Positions 10,558 through 21,663 are shown, counted from the stretch's first letter. The stretch: DNA of 64,000 nucleotides from Sphaerulina vaccinii (GCA_022570795.1 JAKUDP010000007.1:1054001-1118000); one strand, 5' to 3'. The notes: generated by a model from the letters alone, not told the origin. A program made the numbers and translations.

Positions 10558-10863
10558 CTTCCTTTGTTGTGCCTTGGGCGCTTGGTGTCGAAGTGAGCTC
10601 GAGAAAGCGTAATTGTAACAGACTTAGGGATGGCTCATAGGCAGATAGTTGTTTGCTAGAGAGCACATGTATTAGAGAATCTTCGAATAGGTACCAGACA
10701 TATGTTTCGGGTCACTTTGGAGGTTGAGTGGCTGGCGCCTGGGAGGTCTAACAGGGTCTTTTCGCTCATACATACTGTACAGCTCCTGCGCTATGCATGC
10801 CACATACAATCCATGATGCTTTTCTAGCAAGCCGTAGCACAACCTCTTCCACTCTCTACACAT

Positions 10864-12643
10864 TTACCTTCTTGGCATACCGCGCCCTCTGCCTCGCATA
10901 GCTCTCTGTGCAGCGCCGGGTGGCAGGCCTCTCGTAGGTGCTTGAGGATTTTGTGACTCTTGGTTCTTGATCGTCTCATCCACACTCAAGATCAAACAGC
11001 TAGCCTCGACTGCAGCCTGAATAGCGTTGATCTTGACGAGCGAAGGCTCCCACACGAAAGCTTCGAGGTTGTCTCGAATGCCTTCATTGTCGAAGTCCAC
11101 GCCTGCCCATGTGTTTCCCTTTCGGTGCTCTACCCGTAATCTGTTGAGAATATCTGTCGCATCGAAACCGGCGTTGTCGCAAAGCTGTCGTGGGATGACT
11201 TCTAGTGCCTTTGCGAACGCCTTGATGATGCTTTGTTGCTTGTGCGGCACATTCTTGTCTGCGAAGCTGTGCAGGTAAGCTGAGACTTCCATTTCGCAAG
11301 CACCACCTCCTGCGACAATCGTCTGGTTCTTGATTGCGCGCTTCACAATCATGATGGCATCGTGTAGACTGCGCTCCACTTCCGCGATGAACTGTTCTGC
11401 GCCTCCACGGAGTACCAATGTGCATGTCTTGGCTCCAGGGCAGCCTTCGAAGAAATTGTAGCGTTCACCACCGATCTGTCGCTCCTCGAAGATCTCGCAG
11501 GTTCCGAGGTGGTGGGCTGAAATGTCTGAGCAGGTGGATTGTATCGAAGCGCCTGTCGCTTGGCAGACACGCTCGAGATCATCCGAAGATACACGACCAG
11601 CACAGAAGACATCACGATCGGCGAAGTATTGTGTCGCGAGATCTCCGATTGGAAGTTTCGAAAGGACCACCTTTGCGCCTGTGTTGTAAAGTGCCTCCAT
11701 CTTGTCGTAAATGATCTTCCACTCTGCATCCACAATCGCCTGATATTCCGAGACCTGCTCAACACGAATCTCTGCGTTATCCTTTTCGCTCTTCAGCTCC
11801 AGCTCGACGTTTAGGCAGACAATCTTCGGGTTCTTGAAGGACTTCGGTTGTTGCTCGAATCCGGCGTATGAGAAGGTCTTCTTGAAGGCGACACCATTGA
11901 CGAAGAGGGAGTCCTGGAGGGCACCACCAGTAATCTTCTTGATTCCAATGAGCTTGTCGTTCAGATCGTCCTGGTCCAGAGAAAGCACGGCATCCACGAC
12001 CACTATATCACTGTTAGCTTGTGCACATACTTACGATTCTCTGCAGATGCACCCACTCTTGGTGAAGAACTGCTCGTTGCGGTAGATGAGCTTGCTGCTC
12101 ATGGCTGTCCGCGCCAGTTTCCTCAAGGTTTCGCGCTGGTTGCCCTCAGTTGTGCTCACTGCAATCTCCTTGACCTTGTTCACGGCCATTGTACCAGCTC
12201 TCCGCAGACCCTTGATGATGACCTGACTGCTGACGCCCTGCTCTACGTGCTCCTTGATCTCTTTCAGCACTTCACCGGCCAATACAACCACTGAAGTTGT
12301 GCCATCTCCCACTTCTGCGTCCTGCGATCGCGCAATGTCCGTGAGAATGCGCGCCGCTGGGTGCACAATATCGAGCAATTTCATGACAGTCGCGCCATCG
12401 TTTGTGATGGTCTGCTTGCCATTCTCGTCGACCAGAAGCAAGTCACCGCCGTAGGGTCCTAATGTGCTCTTGATGGTCGACTGAACAGCCAGACAGGCGT
12501 TGATGTTGGAGATGATCTGGCCCTTCCCCTGCGACTGATCCGTTCCTGCCTCCTATTAGTATGTTCCTGCCATCTTTATCAAATTGTCATTTCTCACCCT
12601 CTTTCAGGACGATGATGGTTGGCGTTTGTCCGCCGAAGGACAT
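10864..12643 (-). CDS. CCT7: T-complex protein 1 subunit eta (CCT7)
   Basis: Three exons, 12643-12598, 12545-12057 and 12002-10864, with introns of 52 nt (12546-12597) and 54 nt (12003-12056), give 557 residues, the usual length of the family. The start MSFGGQTPTIIVLKEG, the ATP-site signatures STLGPYGGD, NDGATVMKLLD and GDGTTSVV, and the eta-typical C-terminal part (NTWAGVDFDNEGI, then a G/R-rich tail) identify a group II chaperonin eta subunit. In the cytosolic hetero-16-mer it helps fold actin, tubulin and other substrates in an ATP-dependent cycle. It diverges from the carboxylesterase gene across about 520 bp. Confidence 0.97.
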
Positions 12644-13161
12644 GTTGGCGTGTGTTCCTCGTCGATGGCGCTGATGGCTATTTCGAAGTCGTCTATCTCG
12701 TGTTCGTGGTCGTTGGTGCTGTATATGAGCTGGAGAGTGTCAAGTCGTTGTGCTGTGATGTGTTTCCTTGAGCTTCGACAACTTTTCGCGTTCGAAGGTC
12801 CGCGTTGCGTTGCTTGATACGAGGAAGGTTTGACGAGACCCACTTTCTTGTCTTGGCGTTCCATCCTTCCCTTACACTTCCACTTAGTCTCCTCTTCTTT
12901 TCACTCTATAACACGTCCATTGCTAACAGATCGCCAGTCTCGAGTACCCGCAGCCATCTGACCATCACGGTCCTGCGTAATGTAGAGTCACCGCTCAGCT
13001 TCTGCGACTGTCACTATGAGATAGGCCAAGATGACTGCCGTCTCACAGGATCGGCCTCCTCTAGGGCCGGGTCACGATGTGCATTAGACTAACGATAGGT
13101 ACATATATGTATCCATCCTCATGTTCCTGCACTTCTTTCACACATATGTCACACAAGCAGC
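12644..13161. other. Divergent promoter region, CCT7 / carboxylesterase
   Basis: Both flanking genes point outward. The region contains T-rich and CT-rich tracts (about 12860-12910), consistent with fungal core promoters. A TATA-like ACATATATGT lies at 13101-13110, about 52 bp before the carboxylesterase ATG. I see no gene here. Confidence 0.4.
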
Positions 13162-14796
13162 ATGCACGGCCCTGCACTGATCTTTGGAGCAGCGAGTCTA
13201 GCTCTCGCCACACAGCCCATAGCCACGGTCCTAAATGGCACGTACTCTGGCATATATTTACCTCAGTTTCAGCAGGACATCTTCCTAGGAATACCATATG
13301 CTCAAGATACTGGAGGCCAGAACAGGTTTCGGCTCCCTCAGACCTTAAACGAGACATGGAACGACACCCGGCCAGCCACGAACTACAGCAATGCTTGTCC
13401 GAGCATATCTGCAAATGATGGCATCTATGGCATGAGTGAGAACTGTCTGAGTATCAACATTGTCCGCCCAGCTGGTATCTCGCAAGATGAAAAGCTACCT
13501 GTGCTACTATGGATCCACGGCGGCAGCTATCAAGTAGGCACTACCGGACTGCCGAACTACAATCTCACATACATCGTACAGAGATCTGTAGAGATCGGCA
13601 AACCTATCATCGGGGCCTCGATCAACTATCGCGAAGGTGGCTGGGGCAACATGTATAGCATCGAGATCCAAGGTTCTGGCAACTCCAATCTAGCACTACG
13701 CGATATGAGGAAAGGCCTAAGCTGGATCTCAGAGAACATTGGCGCTTTTGGAGGCGACAAGGACTCTGTTACAATCTGGGGCGAGAGCTCAGGTTCTTTC
13801 GCTGTAGGTCAGCTTCTGATCAGCTATGGTGGTAGAACAGACGGACTATTCCACAGATCAATACAGGAGTCTGGCTCGGCGGCCACAGCGTGGTACAATG
13901 GAACAGACTGGTATCAACCAATCTACAACAACATCGTGAACAAGACGAACTGTATCGATGCAGCGGATACGCTCGCCTGCCTTCGGACTGTACCATACGA
14001 TGATCTATACCCACTTCTGAACGCATCGACTCTGGTAGGCGCGCCAGGATGGTATCCTACTGTAGATGGCGACATAATCCCCAACTTCCCTACCACCCTA
14101 CTTTCCGAAGGCCGTTTCGCCAAAGTTGCCCATCTCTATGGCTCCAACTCTGATGAAGGCACAGACAACGTGATACTAGGCATCGACACCGACGAAGAAC
14201 TGTTCTACCACTTGAAGCACAACACCGGCTTTCAATTCCCGGATTCTGTCATCGAGAACATCCTCGAACTCTACCCTGATGACCCTACACTCGGCGTTCC
14301 CATCAACACCGGAACAGAACGTTTCGCGAAGTACGGCTACCAGTACAAGCGTGCTGCTGCGATTATAGGAGATGTCTTCTACCACGCCACCCGCCTCGCA
14401 GACGCCCGAATCTACGCCAAGCACTCGCCAACATACATCTATCGCTTCAATACCAGTCCTTGGGAGAACGCGACCGGTACGCTAGAACTCCCACACAAAG
14501 GCGTGGAGCATTTTAGTGAAGTTGCCTTCGTCTTCAACAATCCAGACTATGTTGGTCCGTACCCGGAATATCAGGCTCTAAGCAAGCAGATGAGTGCACA
14601 ATGGATCAGCTTCGCGCATGGTGGCGATCCTAATGGAGCTGGGTTGCCTGTTTGGCCGAAGTATAATGAAAGTGAGGCAGGATTGAATTTGGTGTTGCAG
14701 ACTACAGGGCAGGGAGGCAACTACGTTGAGGAAGATACATATAGATTGGAGGGCAGGGAGTATCTGAATGAATGGGCGAGGAGGAGACATGTTTGA
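13162..14796 (+). CDS. Secreted carboxylesterase, type B
   Basis: A single exon of 544 residues with a cleavable-looking signal (MHGPALIFGAASLALATQ). Family hallmarks are FLGIPYAQ near the N-terminus, the EDCLSIN-like ENCLSINIVRP, the oxyanion-loop WIHGGSYQ, and the nucleophile elbow GESSGS with Ser209. A matching acid is Glu332 (SDEGTDN) and the His is His450 (KGVEHFSE). Several N-x-S/T sites fit an extracellular enzyme. The family hydrolyses esters or lipids; the substrate cannot be told from sequence. The start is the first ATG, directly followed by the signal peptide. Confidence 0.93.
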   Translation: MHGPALIFGAASLALATQPIATVLNGTYSGIYLPQFQQDIFLGIPYAQDTGGQNRFRLPQTLNETWNDTRPATNYSNACPSISANDGIYGMSENCLSINIVRPAGISQDEKLPVLLWIHGGSYQVGTTGLPNYNLTYIVQRSVEIGKPIIGASINYREGGWGNMYSIEIQGSGNSNLALRDMRKGLSWISENIGAFGGDKDSVTIWGESSGSFAVGQLLISYGGRTDGLFHRSIQESGSAATAWYNGTDWYQPIYNNIVNKTNCIDAADTLACLRTVPYDDLYPLLNASTLVGAPGWYPTVDGDIIPNFPTTLLSEGRFAKVAHLYGSNSDEGTDNVILGIDTDEELFYHLKHNTGFQFPDSVIENILELYPDDPTLGVPINTGTERFAKYGYQYKRAAAIIGDVFYHATRLADARIYAKHSPTYIYRFNTSPWENATGTLELPHKGVEHFSEVAFVFNNPDYVGPYPEYQALSKQMSAQWISFAHGGDPNGAGLPVWPKYNESEAGLNLVLQTTGQGGNYVEEDTYRLEGREYLNEWARRRHV

Positions 14797-15369
14797 GCGG
14801 ATTTGGCATGTAAGTTTGGCCTCTTCAAAGTGAGGGTAGCTGTGTCCTTACCTAAGCCCATTCACCCTTATAACCTCTTACCTGAAGGCGCATCACGAGT
14901 GAGCGTGACTGAAGACAGCTGTAAGTGAAGATGAAGATCACTTGTCTTCCTGGATTCGAGGAGCATCTGCTTTGTCCAGGCAATGGAAGTGGACAATGAT
15001 ATACTGTCAGGTAGCAAGCAACTGATATCGTCTCCAGACCATATCACCCTGGTGCTATAGCCATGCACCTCTCTAACAAGAGCCACGTCTTTCACGGGTG
15101 GCCATAGCCTCACTTGGCTGGCTGTCACATGCTTCATATGCAAATGTGTAAGTGAATGAAATGGCATTTTTCACCTATAACTTCACTTACATGATGCAGC
15201 ACTTCTCAACCGCTGCTCCACTGTGGCCTCCGTCACCTATAAATGCTGCTCCTTTTTCCTTCTCCTCCTCTTCTTTTCTATACACACCACTACCACACAG
15301 TATCAGTCCAGCCCACCACTACTAGTTCATCCCACCACTATCAGTCCAAACCACTACTACCACTTCAAG
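14797..15369 (+). promoter_or_regulatory. Intergenic region with TATA box for the 15370 gene
   Basis: TATAAA at 15238-15243 lies about 130 bp before ATG 15370. Between them is a CT-rich tract and short imperfect repeats of CCACTACTA/CCCACCACTA type (about 15280-15365). An ORF beginning at 15223 includes the TATA box itself and is unlikely to be the true start. No gene is supported between 14797 and 15237. Confidence 0.5.
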
Positions 15370-16099
15370 ATGCACCTCTATACCAGCAGACCCTCCCCAA
15401 ACTGGGAGCCCTACCGAGCAGACACACATCCGGAGACAATGTCCGAGGAATTGGCCCGACTTGAGAGTGAGGCGAGGGAGGATCCTGACCAAGAGTCACC
15501 ACCACGCAAGCGCCGCAAGACAGCTCGCTTTGCCACCAGAACAGAGACTCCACCAGTCGTCGACATGCCCACTTTCGAGGAACCAACATCCTTTCTCGAC
15601 TCACCGTACCTGGACCTCACATACCTTACCCCACGACCACGTAACGAGTATTCCACGATGAACTGGCGAGAGACGACTTCGATCCTTGAGCACAAGATCA
15701 CTTCACTCGGCTTCGAATACCGTGTCACATACGACAAGTGGCCAGAATACAAGGAGTGGTTGGTGGCCTGCTTCGTCGGGGACGAGCAAATCGAGAAGTA
15801 CTGGGAGAAATTGGAGGCGGCGCTAGGAGGAGAGGAGCCAGAGCCGGGTATCTCGTATGATGTACGTTTCAACCTATGTTCTGGAGATAGTTGTAGCATT
15901 CACTGACTGTACCCAGGGAAAACTAGCTCGGACTGCGAGTGTGGTGAACATGTTGGCTAGCCTCAACGACAGGATCGAGGCTAGGCAAGAGAAACTGGAG
16001 ACCATGGCTGTCAAGGGCGGAGAGACTGACGGGGAGTCGGAGTGTGATGAGGATGAGGATATCGATCAAGACGAGGAGATAGTCGTGAAGCACTGGTGA
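15370..16099 (+). CDS. Small, probably nuclear, charged protein
   Basis: Two exons, 15370-15861 and 15917-16099, separated by a 55-nt intron (GTACGT...CCCAG) with an ACTGAC branch point. The product is 224 residues. It contains a basic stretch PPRKRRKTARF resembling a nuclear localisation signal at about residues 43-53. A globular-looking block follows (TTSILEHKITSLGFEYRVTY, then WLVACFVGDEQIEKYWEKLE), and the end is very acidic (ECDEDEDIDQDEE). Family not recognised. A decayed second copy of the intron and last exon follows immediately downstream. Confidence 0.65.
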
Positions 16100-16117
16100 G
16101 AGCAAGGGCGCCTGGTT

Positions 16118-16249
16118 GATGTACGTTCCAGCTTATGGTTCGGAGACCGCTGTAACATATACTGACATTACCTGGGGAGAGCGAACTCGAAGCAAGAGTC
16201 TAGTGAAAACCAGGCTCGACGGAAGCTGGAGGACATCAATCAAGGCGAG
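16118..16249 (+). repeat. Decayed duplicate of intron plus last exon of the preceding gene
   Basis: From GATGTACGTT at 16118 the sequence parallels 15859-15990 base for base with many substitutions. It keeps the donor-like GTACGT, a CTGTAAC/CTGTA core, ACTGAC and an acceptor-like region, then the start of the exon (GCTCGGACTGCGAGTG against ACTCGAAGCAAGAGTC). It no longer encodes a useful frame. The true stop at 16097-16099 lies between the two copies. Confidence 0.7.
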
Positions 16250-16423
16250 GAAGGTTACTGCGGACTAATGGGAGGGATGGACTACGGAAAATTATCGAGG
16301 AGGAGTGATGGACAGTCTTCTCCTCGCTTGCACTATTGACTGCGACGCCAGAGGCGCAGACGTGTTAGGAATCCCAAGACCATAGCATCTCAGAGATACT
16401 TCGACTAGTGGTACAGTTACACC

Positions 16424-19400
16424 TCATTTCAGAGCATCACGCATCGCATGCCAGCCAGCGCTCTCCCAAGGAGCCATGAAAGCCGCTCGTTGAGCATCTC
16501 CTACAGTTCCCACGCCAGCAAATGCCTTCGCCAGATCCGCTGCTTCCAAGCTACCATTAGGCGGCACAGCCTGCGTCGCAGTCTTCAATGCCATCTGTGC
16601 TGCATGATCCTCGCCCGTTAAAGCCGCAAGCTGCGACCAAGCATGTGCATCTTCTGGATTGAGCAGAATTGCAGCTTGGGCCTCCGTGATAACTTTCTCG
16701 TCTGCCTTCTCTCCGCCAAACACGCCAGCAAGCGCGCCGAGTAACGTCTCAATACCGTTGAGATCCTTCGCAGATACACCGTCGTTTGTGCGTAAGCTCA
16801 GCAAATCATCTCGCACAGCAATCGCGGTGTCTTTGTCGTTGTCAAGACCGGCTATAGCGCCCAAAAGTGTAATAACGCCAATATGCTCTGGATATTGCTC
16901 AGCTGCACTGAACAGCTGCTTTCGAGCCACGTCTTGCTCCTCTTTGCCTCCTTGAGCCCACAGGACTTGTACAAGCGAGCAGACAATATCGGGATTATTC
17001 TCACTTTCTACAAGTGCTGCTTTGAACATGCTGACGCTTTCTGGGATGTCTTTGAGGTAGTACTGTGCAAGACCGGCAGTAAGATGTGAAGAGAGACGCA
17101 ACTTTCGTCTCGCCTCTGCATCGAGACCGCTGCTTTCGGCATCGGAGGAAAGGTCGAGGGCAGTTGCGGCGTTCTCTGCTGCAGAGGCGAAGTCTGCGGT
17201 GGCAAGTTGACTTCGCGAGAGATCGGACTTTGCTAGTGCGTATCGTGCTAGTGCTGAAAGCGATTCGCTGGCTTCGTAGTCTGCTTCGGCAATGTCGCTG
17301 AGCTCGTTCAGTGTATCAATCGCTGCGATGTGGTTGCCTACTCGTTCCAGGAACAGTGCTGCGAGGTGTCGATATGGTAGGTCCTTGGGTACCTGTGTTC
17401 GAAGCTGCTCAAGAGCAAAGATTGGTTGTATGAGCTTCGTAAGGTCATTTGAAGCAGTCTCTGCCGACAAGAGGTAGTCAAAGCTCGAAGTGGAGTACTG
17501 TCGCTTGCTGATGAGCGAAGCTGAGTCAGAGATCTCAAAAGCGTGCGTAAAGTGATTCAATGCTTCTTTGGTGTCGCCGGTCATGAGAGCGATAATGCCT
17601 TCACCTACCCATGCATGAGCATATTCAGGATCGGTGCTCTGTGCACGCCCAAAAGACTGGTGCGCAAGCTCAATATCGTTCTGCAGTAAGTACAGAACGC
17701 CCAGATTGGCCCACACTTTGGCATTGAGCTCGTTGAGATGTAACGATCGTACGAAAGAGTGCTGTGCGACCTTGGGGTTCAGAATTGTGGTGACCACTCC
17801 GAGAGCATTCCAGAGCTCAGGATTTCCAGCTTCGAGCTCGATGGCACGCTTGAAGCATCTCACGGCTGTAGTGAGATGGCGCTTGCCGGCTTTTGCTGAA
17901 CTGCTGGCATGAGCTCGTTGTTCAGCCCAACCCAGATTGTACCATGCGACTGCTTGAGCGTGAAGATCGTGGGAGGCGGAGTGAATCGCCCTCTTGTATG
18001 CCAGAATTGCTGCAACGAGTGGTTCTGGAAGTGTACCAGCAGCAGTGTCAGTGGTGCAATCAGTATCGAGCGCACCCAGCGATATGTGATCGACATCGGC
18101 AAGAATCTCGTACATGCTTTGCTCGGCGGATGTGTTCAGCAGATCTTGGACCTGGTCAGATGGGAAGTCCTCGATCCTGCTTTGCGCCCACGAGAAGATC
18201 GAGCATGCGTCGCCCAGTGCTTTCCACATGTTGAAGGCATGAGGCGAGTCTTTCGCTACCTGAATGGCAACTGAGATGGAGTTGAGAACGCACTGTACGG
18301 CCTGTCCATATAGTCCAGTTTCCACACATTTCGAGGCATGTTCAGCATAACATTGCAGCAACGACATGAGTACGCCGAACTCGGAAGATCGTTCCTCCAG
18401 GACAGCCTTCAGCCCAGACACTGCCTCGTCGTATTCTCCAAGCTCTCTGTGCACGTTCGCAAGCATGTATCTTGCAAACCAAGTCTCGCCATTGATCTTC
18501 AATTTCGCCTCGTCGTGTGGTTGCAAAGCGTACGTGAAGGTTCTTAGTGCCGAGTTGTATCTGCCTGAGTTGTGGTAGCTCTCTCCAAGCCCAACATAGG
18601 ACTGGTAGTCGTCCGGACTGATTCGCAATGCAGCCAGGAAAGAGACGATGGCCTGCTGGTATTCTTGTTTGTTCATCTGGACAACTCCCAGAGCAGAGTA
18701 TGGCCAGCTAATGCCTTTTTTCTTGGAGCCTGGAGGAGGTCGTGCTTTTCCAGAATCGACGACGCGCTGGGCAACAACTTCAACAATGTCCCAGTCGCCT
18801 TGATCAGCAAACGATCTCGCTAAACGTTCAGCCGCTTCGACTTCGGATGGTGAAAGCTCGAATGCCTTCTGAAAGCATTGCCGCGCACGCTTCTTGTCTT
18901 TGGCATAGTCGCCATAGTATATCCCAAGCTTGGTGTAGGCAGGCGCATAGTTGACATTCGTCTTGGTAGCGGCCAAGAAGTGGCTGTATGCACCATTGCG
19001 ATCTCTCCGTGCCGATTTTGAGGGATCGGACTCCCACAGGCACACACCTATGCGATAGATTGTCTGTGCTCGCAAGTCCCGTGTCCGTGGATCATCGGCC
19101 TTGATCTTCTGGAGAAAGTCATCGAGTTCTTTCAGTGCTTGTGAGTAATCGCCGCTAAGTGCCCTACACCAAGCAAGCTCTGTGCCCACACGCACGTTTC
19201 CTTTGTCTTCCGCGAGAGCACGCAGGAAGAACTCGATAGCTTCCTGGTAGTCTTCCGTCTCTTCAAGTATCAATCCTAGGCCGATGAGTGCTGGTGTAAA
19301 CTTAGGCTTTCTCTGCAGAATGTCCCCGAAGAGACGTCTGGCTTCAGGGTGATTCCGTGGCGCCTGATGATGCACAAGAGATGTGGCAAGTACAGCGTTC

Positions 19401-20605
19401 AGAGCATCTCGATTGTTCTGAAATGCAAGCCCTAGCTTATTGCCCTCAGCTTGAGCGACCTTCAGCCCGTTTCTGGCAGTTTCCGCAGCGCTAGGATGCT
19501 CTTCCAGGTGCTCATAATAGTCGCTCACCAGTCTATGTGCGAGCGTCGATTGCTCAGCAGCCGATAAGCCTTCCGTGAACATCAGCAGTCTGTCTTCGGG
19601 ACGGAGCTCCTTCACTGGCTCATCATCTTCGGTCTTCGGCGGCGCTGGGAAGGGCGAGAGCTCACTACTGAGCCAACCCTGTAGTATGCGAGTAAGACCA
19701 CTGCCTGCGAACAAGCTGACATACTCTCGCAGGATCCCAACATCCAAGTCTTTCAGGTCGTCCACATCTCTTGACTCCAGCACCAGATCCCAAGCCAGCT
19801 GAAAAGGATGATGAATGATGACCATGCCCTCAGCGAGGGTCAGTACTTGGTCCAATTTCGTCTCCTTCTGCTCGAGTGGCAACACAACCAGTGTATCATA
19901 TGCTCGCTGGAGCAATTTCTCTTCGTGCTGCCGCCGAATCTCATCATCCGTAGCCCAATTGATGAGCTGTAGGTAGAGATCTTCGAGATTGCTACTTGCA
20001 AAGATCTCTCGTTTGACGTCGGTAGTGACTTGACCAATCTTCGCCCCAATTCGTGTTCGACGTTCGTTAATTTCCTTCTTCATGCGCTCTGCTTCTTCAG
20101 CCTCTGTTATTTCTATGAGGCGTGTGAGAGTATGTGAGGCCCGTGGTATTCGTCCTTCCAGCGAGTCATAGATTGAACTTCCAGGGAGCATCACTTCCAG
20201 TACCTTCTTGTTTTGTGAAGAAGTTCCATATTGCTTGGTGAAAGCAGTGAGCTCATCTATAGTGGACTGGGCTCGGTTCAGATCATCCGCGTTCGCAAAG
20301 TGTTCGGCAACTTTGACAGCAGCCTCGCGATATTCGTCTACGCGCTTTCCGCCTTGTGCCCTGTAGACACTGACAAGTCCTTGCCACGCCTGAGAATCGT
20401 CTGGTTTGGCCTTGGCTGCGGATCGATATGTATTGGCTGCTTCGTCATATTTCTCCTGCTTTTCCAAGGCACGTCCGACAAAGAGTTTTGCGAAGTGGTT
20501 TTGAGGATCCGAAGAAAGAACCGAGTTCGCCTGTTCTATGGCCTGGTCATACTGCTTGTTGTCAAGTGCAGTTTTTGCTGCTTTCAATGCAGCTTTGGCC
20601 GACAT
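16424..20605 (-). CDS. SKI3: Superkiller protein 3 (Ski complex TPR scaffold)
   Basis: An uninterrupted ORF of 1393 residues made of tetratricopeptide repeats. The N-terminal pair is MSAKAALKAAKTALDNKQYD then NHFAKLFVGRALEKQEKYDE, a central block includes LGIYYGDYAKDKKRARQCF and WPYSALGVVQMNKQEYQQAI, and later repeats include NPELWNALGVVTTILNPKVA. Length, repeat layout and the N-terminal arm match Ski3/TTC37. In the cytoplasm Ski3 scaffolds the Ski2 helicase and Ski8 that feed mRNA into the exosome for 3'-5' decay. The start at 20605 is the first Met of the conserved N-terminus. It is divergent from HAUS1. Confidence 0.95.
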   Translation of the reverse strand: MSAKAALKAAKTALDNKQYDQAIEQANSVLSSDPQNHFAKLFVGRALEKQEKYDEAANTYRSAAKAKPDDSQAWQGLVSVYRAQGGKRVDEYREAAVKVAEHFANADDLNRAQSTIDELTAFTKQYGTSSQNKKVLEVMLPGSSIYDSLEGRIPRASHTLTRLIEITEAEEAERMKKEINERRTRIGAKIGQVTTDVKREIFASSNLEDLYLQLINWATDDEIRRQHEEKLLQRAYDTLVVLPLEQKETKLDQVLTLAEGMVIIHHPFQLAWDLVLESRDVDDLKDLDVGILREYVSLFAGSGLTRILQGWLSSELSPFPAPPKTEDDEPVKELRPEDRLLMFTEGLSAAEQSTLAHRLVSDYYEHLEEHPSAAETARNGLKVAQAEGNKLGLAFQNNRDALNAVLATSLVHHQAPRNHPEARRLFGDILQRKPKFTPALIGLGLILEETEDYQEAIEFFLRALAEDKGNVRVGTELAWCRALSGDYSQALKELDDFLQKIKADDPRTRDLRAQTIYRIGVCLWESDPSKSARRDRNGAYSHFLAATKTNVNYAPAYTKLGIYYGDYAKDKKRARQCFQKAFELSPSEVEAAERLARSFADQGDWDIVEVVAQRVVDSGKARPPPGSKKKGISWPYSALGVVQMNKQEYQQAIVSFLAALRISPDDYQSYVGLGESYHNSGRYNSALRTFTYALQPHDEAKLKINGETWFARYMLANVHRELGEYDEAVSGLKAVLEERSSEFGVLMSLLQCYAEHASKCVETGLYGQAVQCVLNSISVAIQVAKDSPHAFNMWKALGDACSIFSWAQSRIEDFPSDQVQDLLNTSAEQSMYEILADVDHISLGALDTDCTTDTAAGTLPEPLVAAILAYKRAIHSASHDLHAQAVAWYNLGWAEQRAHASSSAKAGKRHLTTAVRCFKRAIELEAGNPELWNALGVVTTILNPKVAQHSFVRSLHLNELNAKVWANLGVLYLLQNDIELAHQSFGRAQSTDPEYAHAWVGEGIIALMTGDTKEALNHFTHAFEISDSASLISKRQYSTSSFDYLLSAETASNDLTKLIQPIFALEQLRTQVPKDLPYRHLAALFLERVGNHIAAIDTLNELSDIAEADYEASESLSALARYALAKSDLSRSQLATADFASAAENAATALDLSSDAESSGLDAEARRKLRLSSHLTAGLAQYYLKDIPESVSMFKAALVESENNPDIVCSLVQVLWAQGGKEEQDVARKQLFSAAEQYPEHIGVITLLGAIAGLDNDKDTAIAVRDDLLSLRTNDGVSAKDLNGIETLLGALAGVFGGEKADEKVITEAQAAILLNPEDAHAWSQLAALTGEDHAAQMALKTATQAVPPNGSLEAADLAKAFAGVGTVGDAQRAAFMAPWESAGWHAMRDALK

Positions 20606-20835
20606 GGTTCCTCATGGGTGTAGTGGACAATGCGATGCGCTTCAATGCTTCAAGTCTCCAACGGCGGTCCAAGGGTTGCTAAAAGTTCGAGAATAGTTGT
20701 CGTTGACAAAATGTTTAGAGATGTGATATATGGTGTGGTCATAGTCCAGCAGTTTGTGGCTTACTAAGCAGTTCACTTCGCGACTGCCTTCGCGACGCGT
20801 CCTTCACGATCACAGAACAATGAGAAACATCAATC
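20606..20835. promoter_or_regulatory. Short bidirectional promoter, SKI3 / HAUS1
   Basis: Only 230 bp separate the two divergent start codons, so both genes must share this region. No strong TATA box is evident, in keeping with housekeeping expression. Confidence 0.5.
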
Positions 20836-21663
20836 ATGGACGCGGAGTGGACAGCATCGGCGCTCTTTTCGCCATCAAAGGCACGCGTACAGCAGGCGCA
20901 AGCAAAAGACTGGGCTGCAGTAGAGGCATGGATCTCGAAGAAGTACTCGCGCATGCCACCGTTTGAGAGGAATGAAGACACATTGCAAGCGCTATTGACT
21001 CTGGCATACCTGAACGAGAGCGCCGATGAACAACGAAATCAAGTCGAGCGTATCGAGAAGGCAGCACTCGCGAGTTTGACACGAAAGCAGGCTGGTCTCC
21101 ATGGTGAGGTCCTCCAAGTGCTCCACGGCGAGCTCGCCAATGAAACTCATCTCGACACGCTCGCGGAGACCACGGTGGCTCTGGACTGCTCAAGTGTCAA
21201 TACGCAGGACGTCGCTCGTGAGATTGTGTTACTCAACTCGACGGAGTTCGAAACGAGGCACCAATTGTCACGAGTCGAAGAACAATTGGCAAATCTGAAG
21301 CAGGAAACCCAAGGCATGCATAAATTGCTCAAAGATCTCAACAGCACCGAATTTCAGGCTCCTGCAGATGTTGTAGATAACACGACCGAGTGGGCTCGAT
21401 CGAGTAAGACGCTGAGAGCGAAGGTCGCAGAATACGATGAGAGACTAAGCGCCACACGCCCACCTTCTTCAGCCAACGGAATGGAGCGCATCAGACGCAA
21501 GACGACAGAACTGAAGACTCAACAAGAACGACTGAGGGAGCTGGAGAATGAGTTGAAGGCTTTTCAGGAGTTGCCAACGGATGCCAGGTCAGCTCGTGCC
21601 ACATTGGAGCAGGCCCGTGAGCATCTAGCGAAACTGTCTGAGGATCATGCCAACAAAAGGTGA
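20836..21663 (+). CDS. HAUS1: HAUS augmin-like complex subunit 1
   Basis: A single exon of 275 residues. The opening LFSPSKARVQQAQAKDWAAV and VEAWISKKY are characteristic of fungal HAUS1. The rest is predominantly coiled coil (for example LSRVEEQLANLKQETQGMHK and the terminal TELKTQQERLRELENELKAF). Augmin recruits gamma-tubulin to existing microtubules for branching nucleation in the spindle. Augmin is kept in many filamentous ascomycetes but lost in budding yeast. It converges with the hydrolase gene, whose stop is only 41 bp away. Confidence 0.85.
   Translation: MDAEWTASALFSPSKARVQQAQAKDWAAVEAWISKKYSRMPPFERNEDTLQALLTLAYLNESADEQRNQVERIEKAALASLTRKQAGLHGEVLQVLHGELANETHLDTLAETTVALDCSSVNTQDVAREIVLLNSTEFETRHQLSRVEEQLANLKQETQGMHKLLKDLNSTEFQAPADVVDNTTEWARSSKTLRAKVAEYDERLSATRPPSSANGMERIRRKTTELKTQQERLRELENELKAFQELPTDARSARATLEQAREHLAKLSEDHANKR

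Noticed and set aside
11000..12450. Plus-strand ORFs over the CCT7 exons
   Set aside because: They are antisense shadows of a strongly conserved minus-strand gene.
13077..13414. ORFs overlapping the carboxylesterase start on both strands
   Set aside because: They are shadows of the real coding frame without family features.
15223..15369. N-terminal extension with a hydrophobic stretch before the 15370 gene
   Set aside because: It would translate through the TATA box and the CT-rich leader; the ATG at 15370 is better placed.
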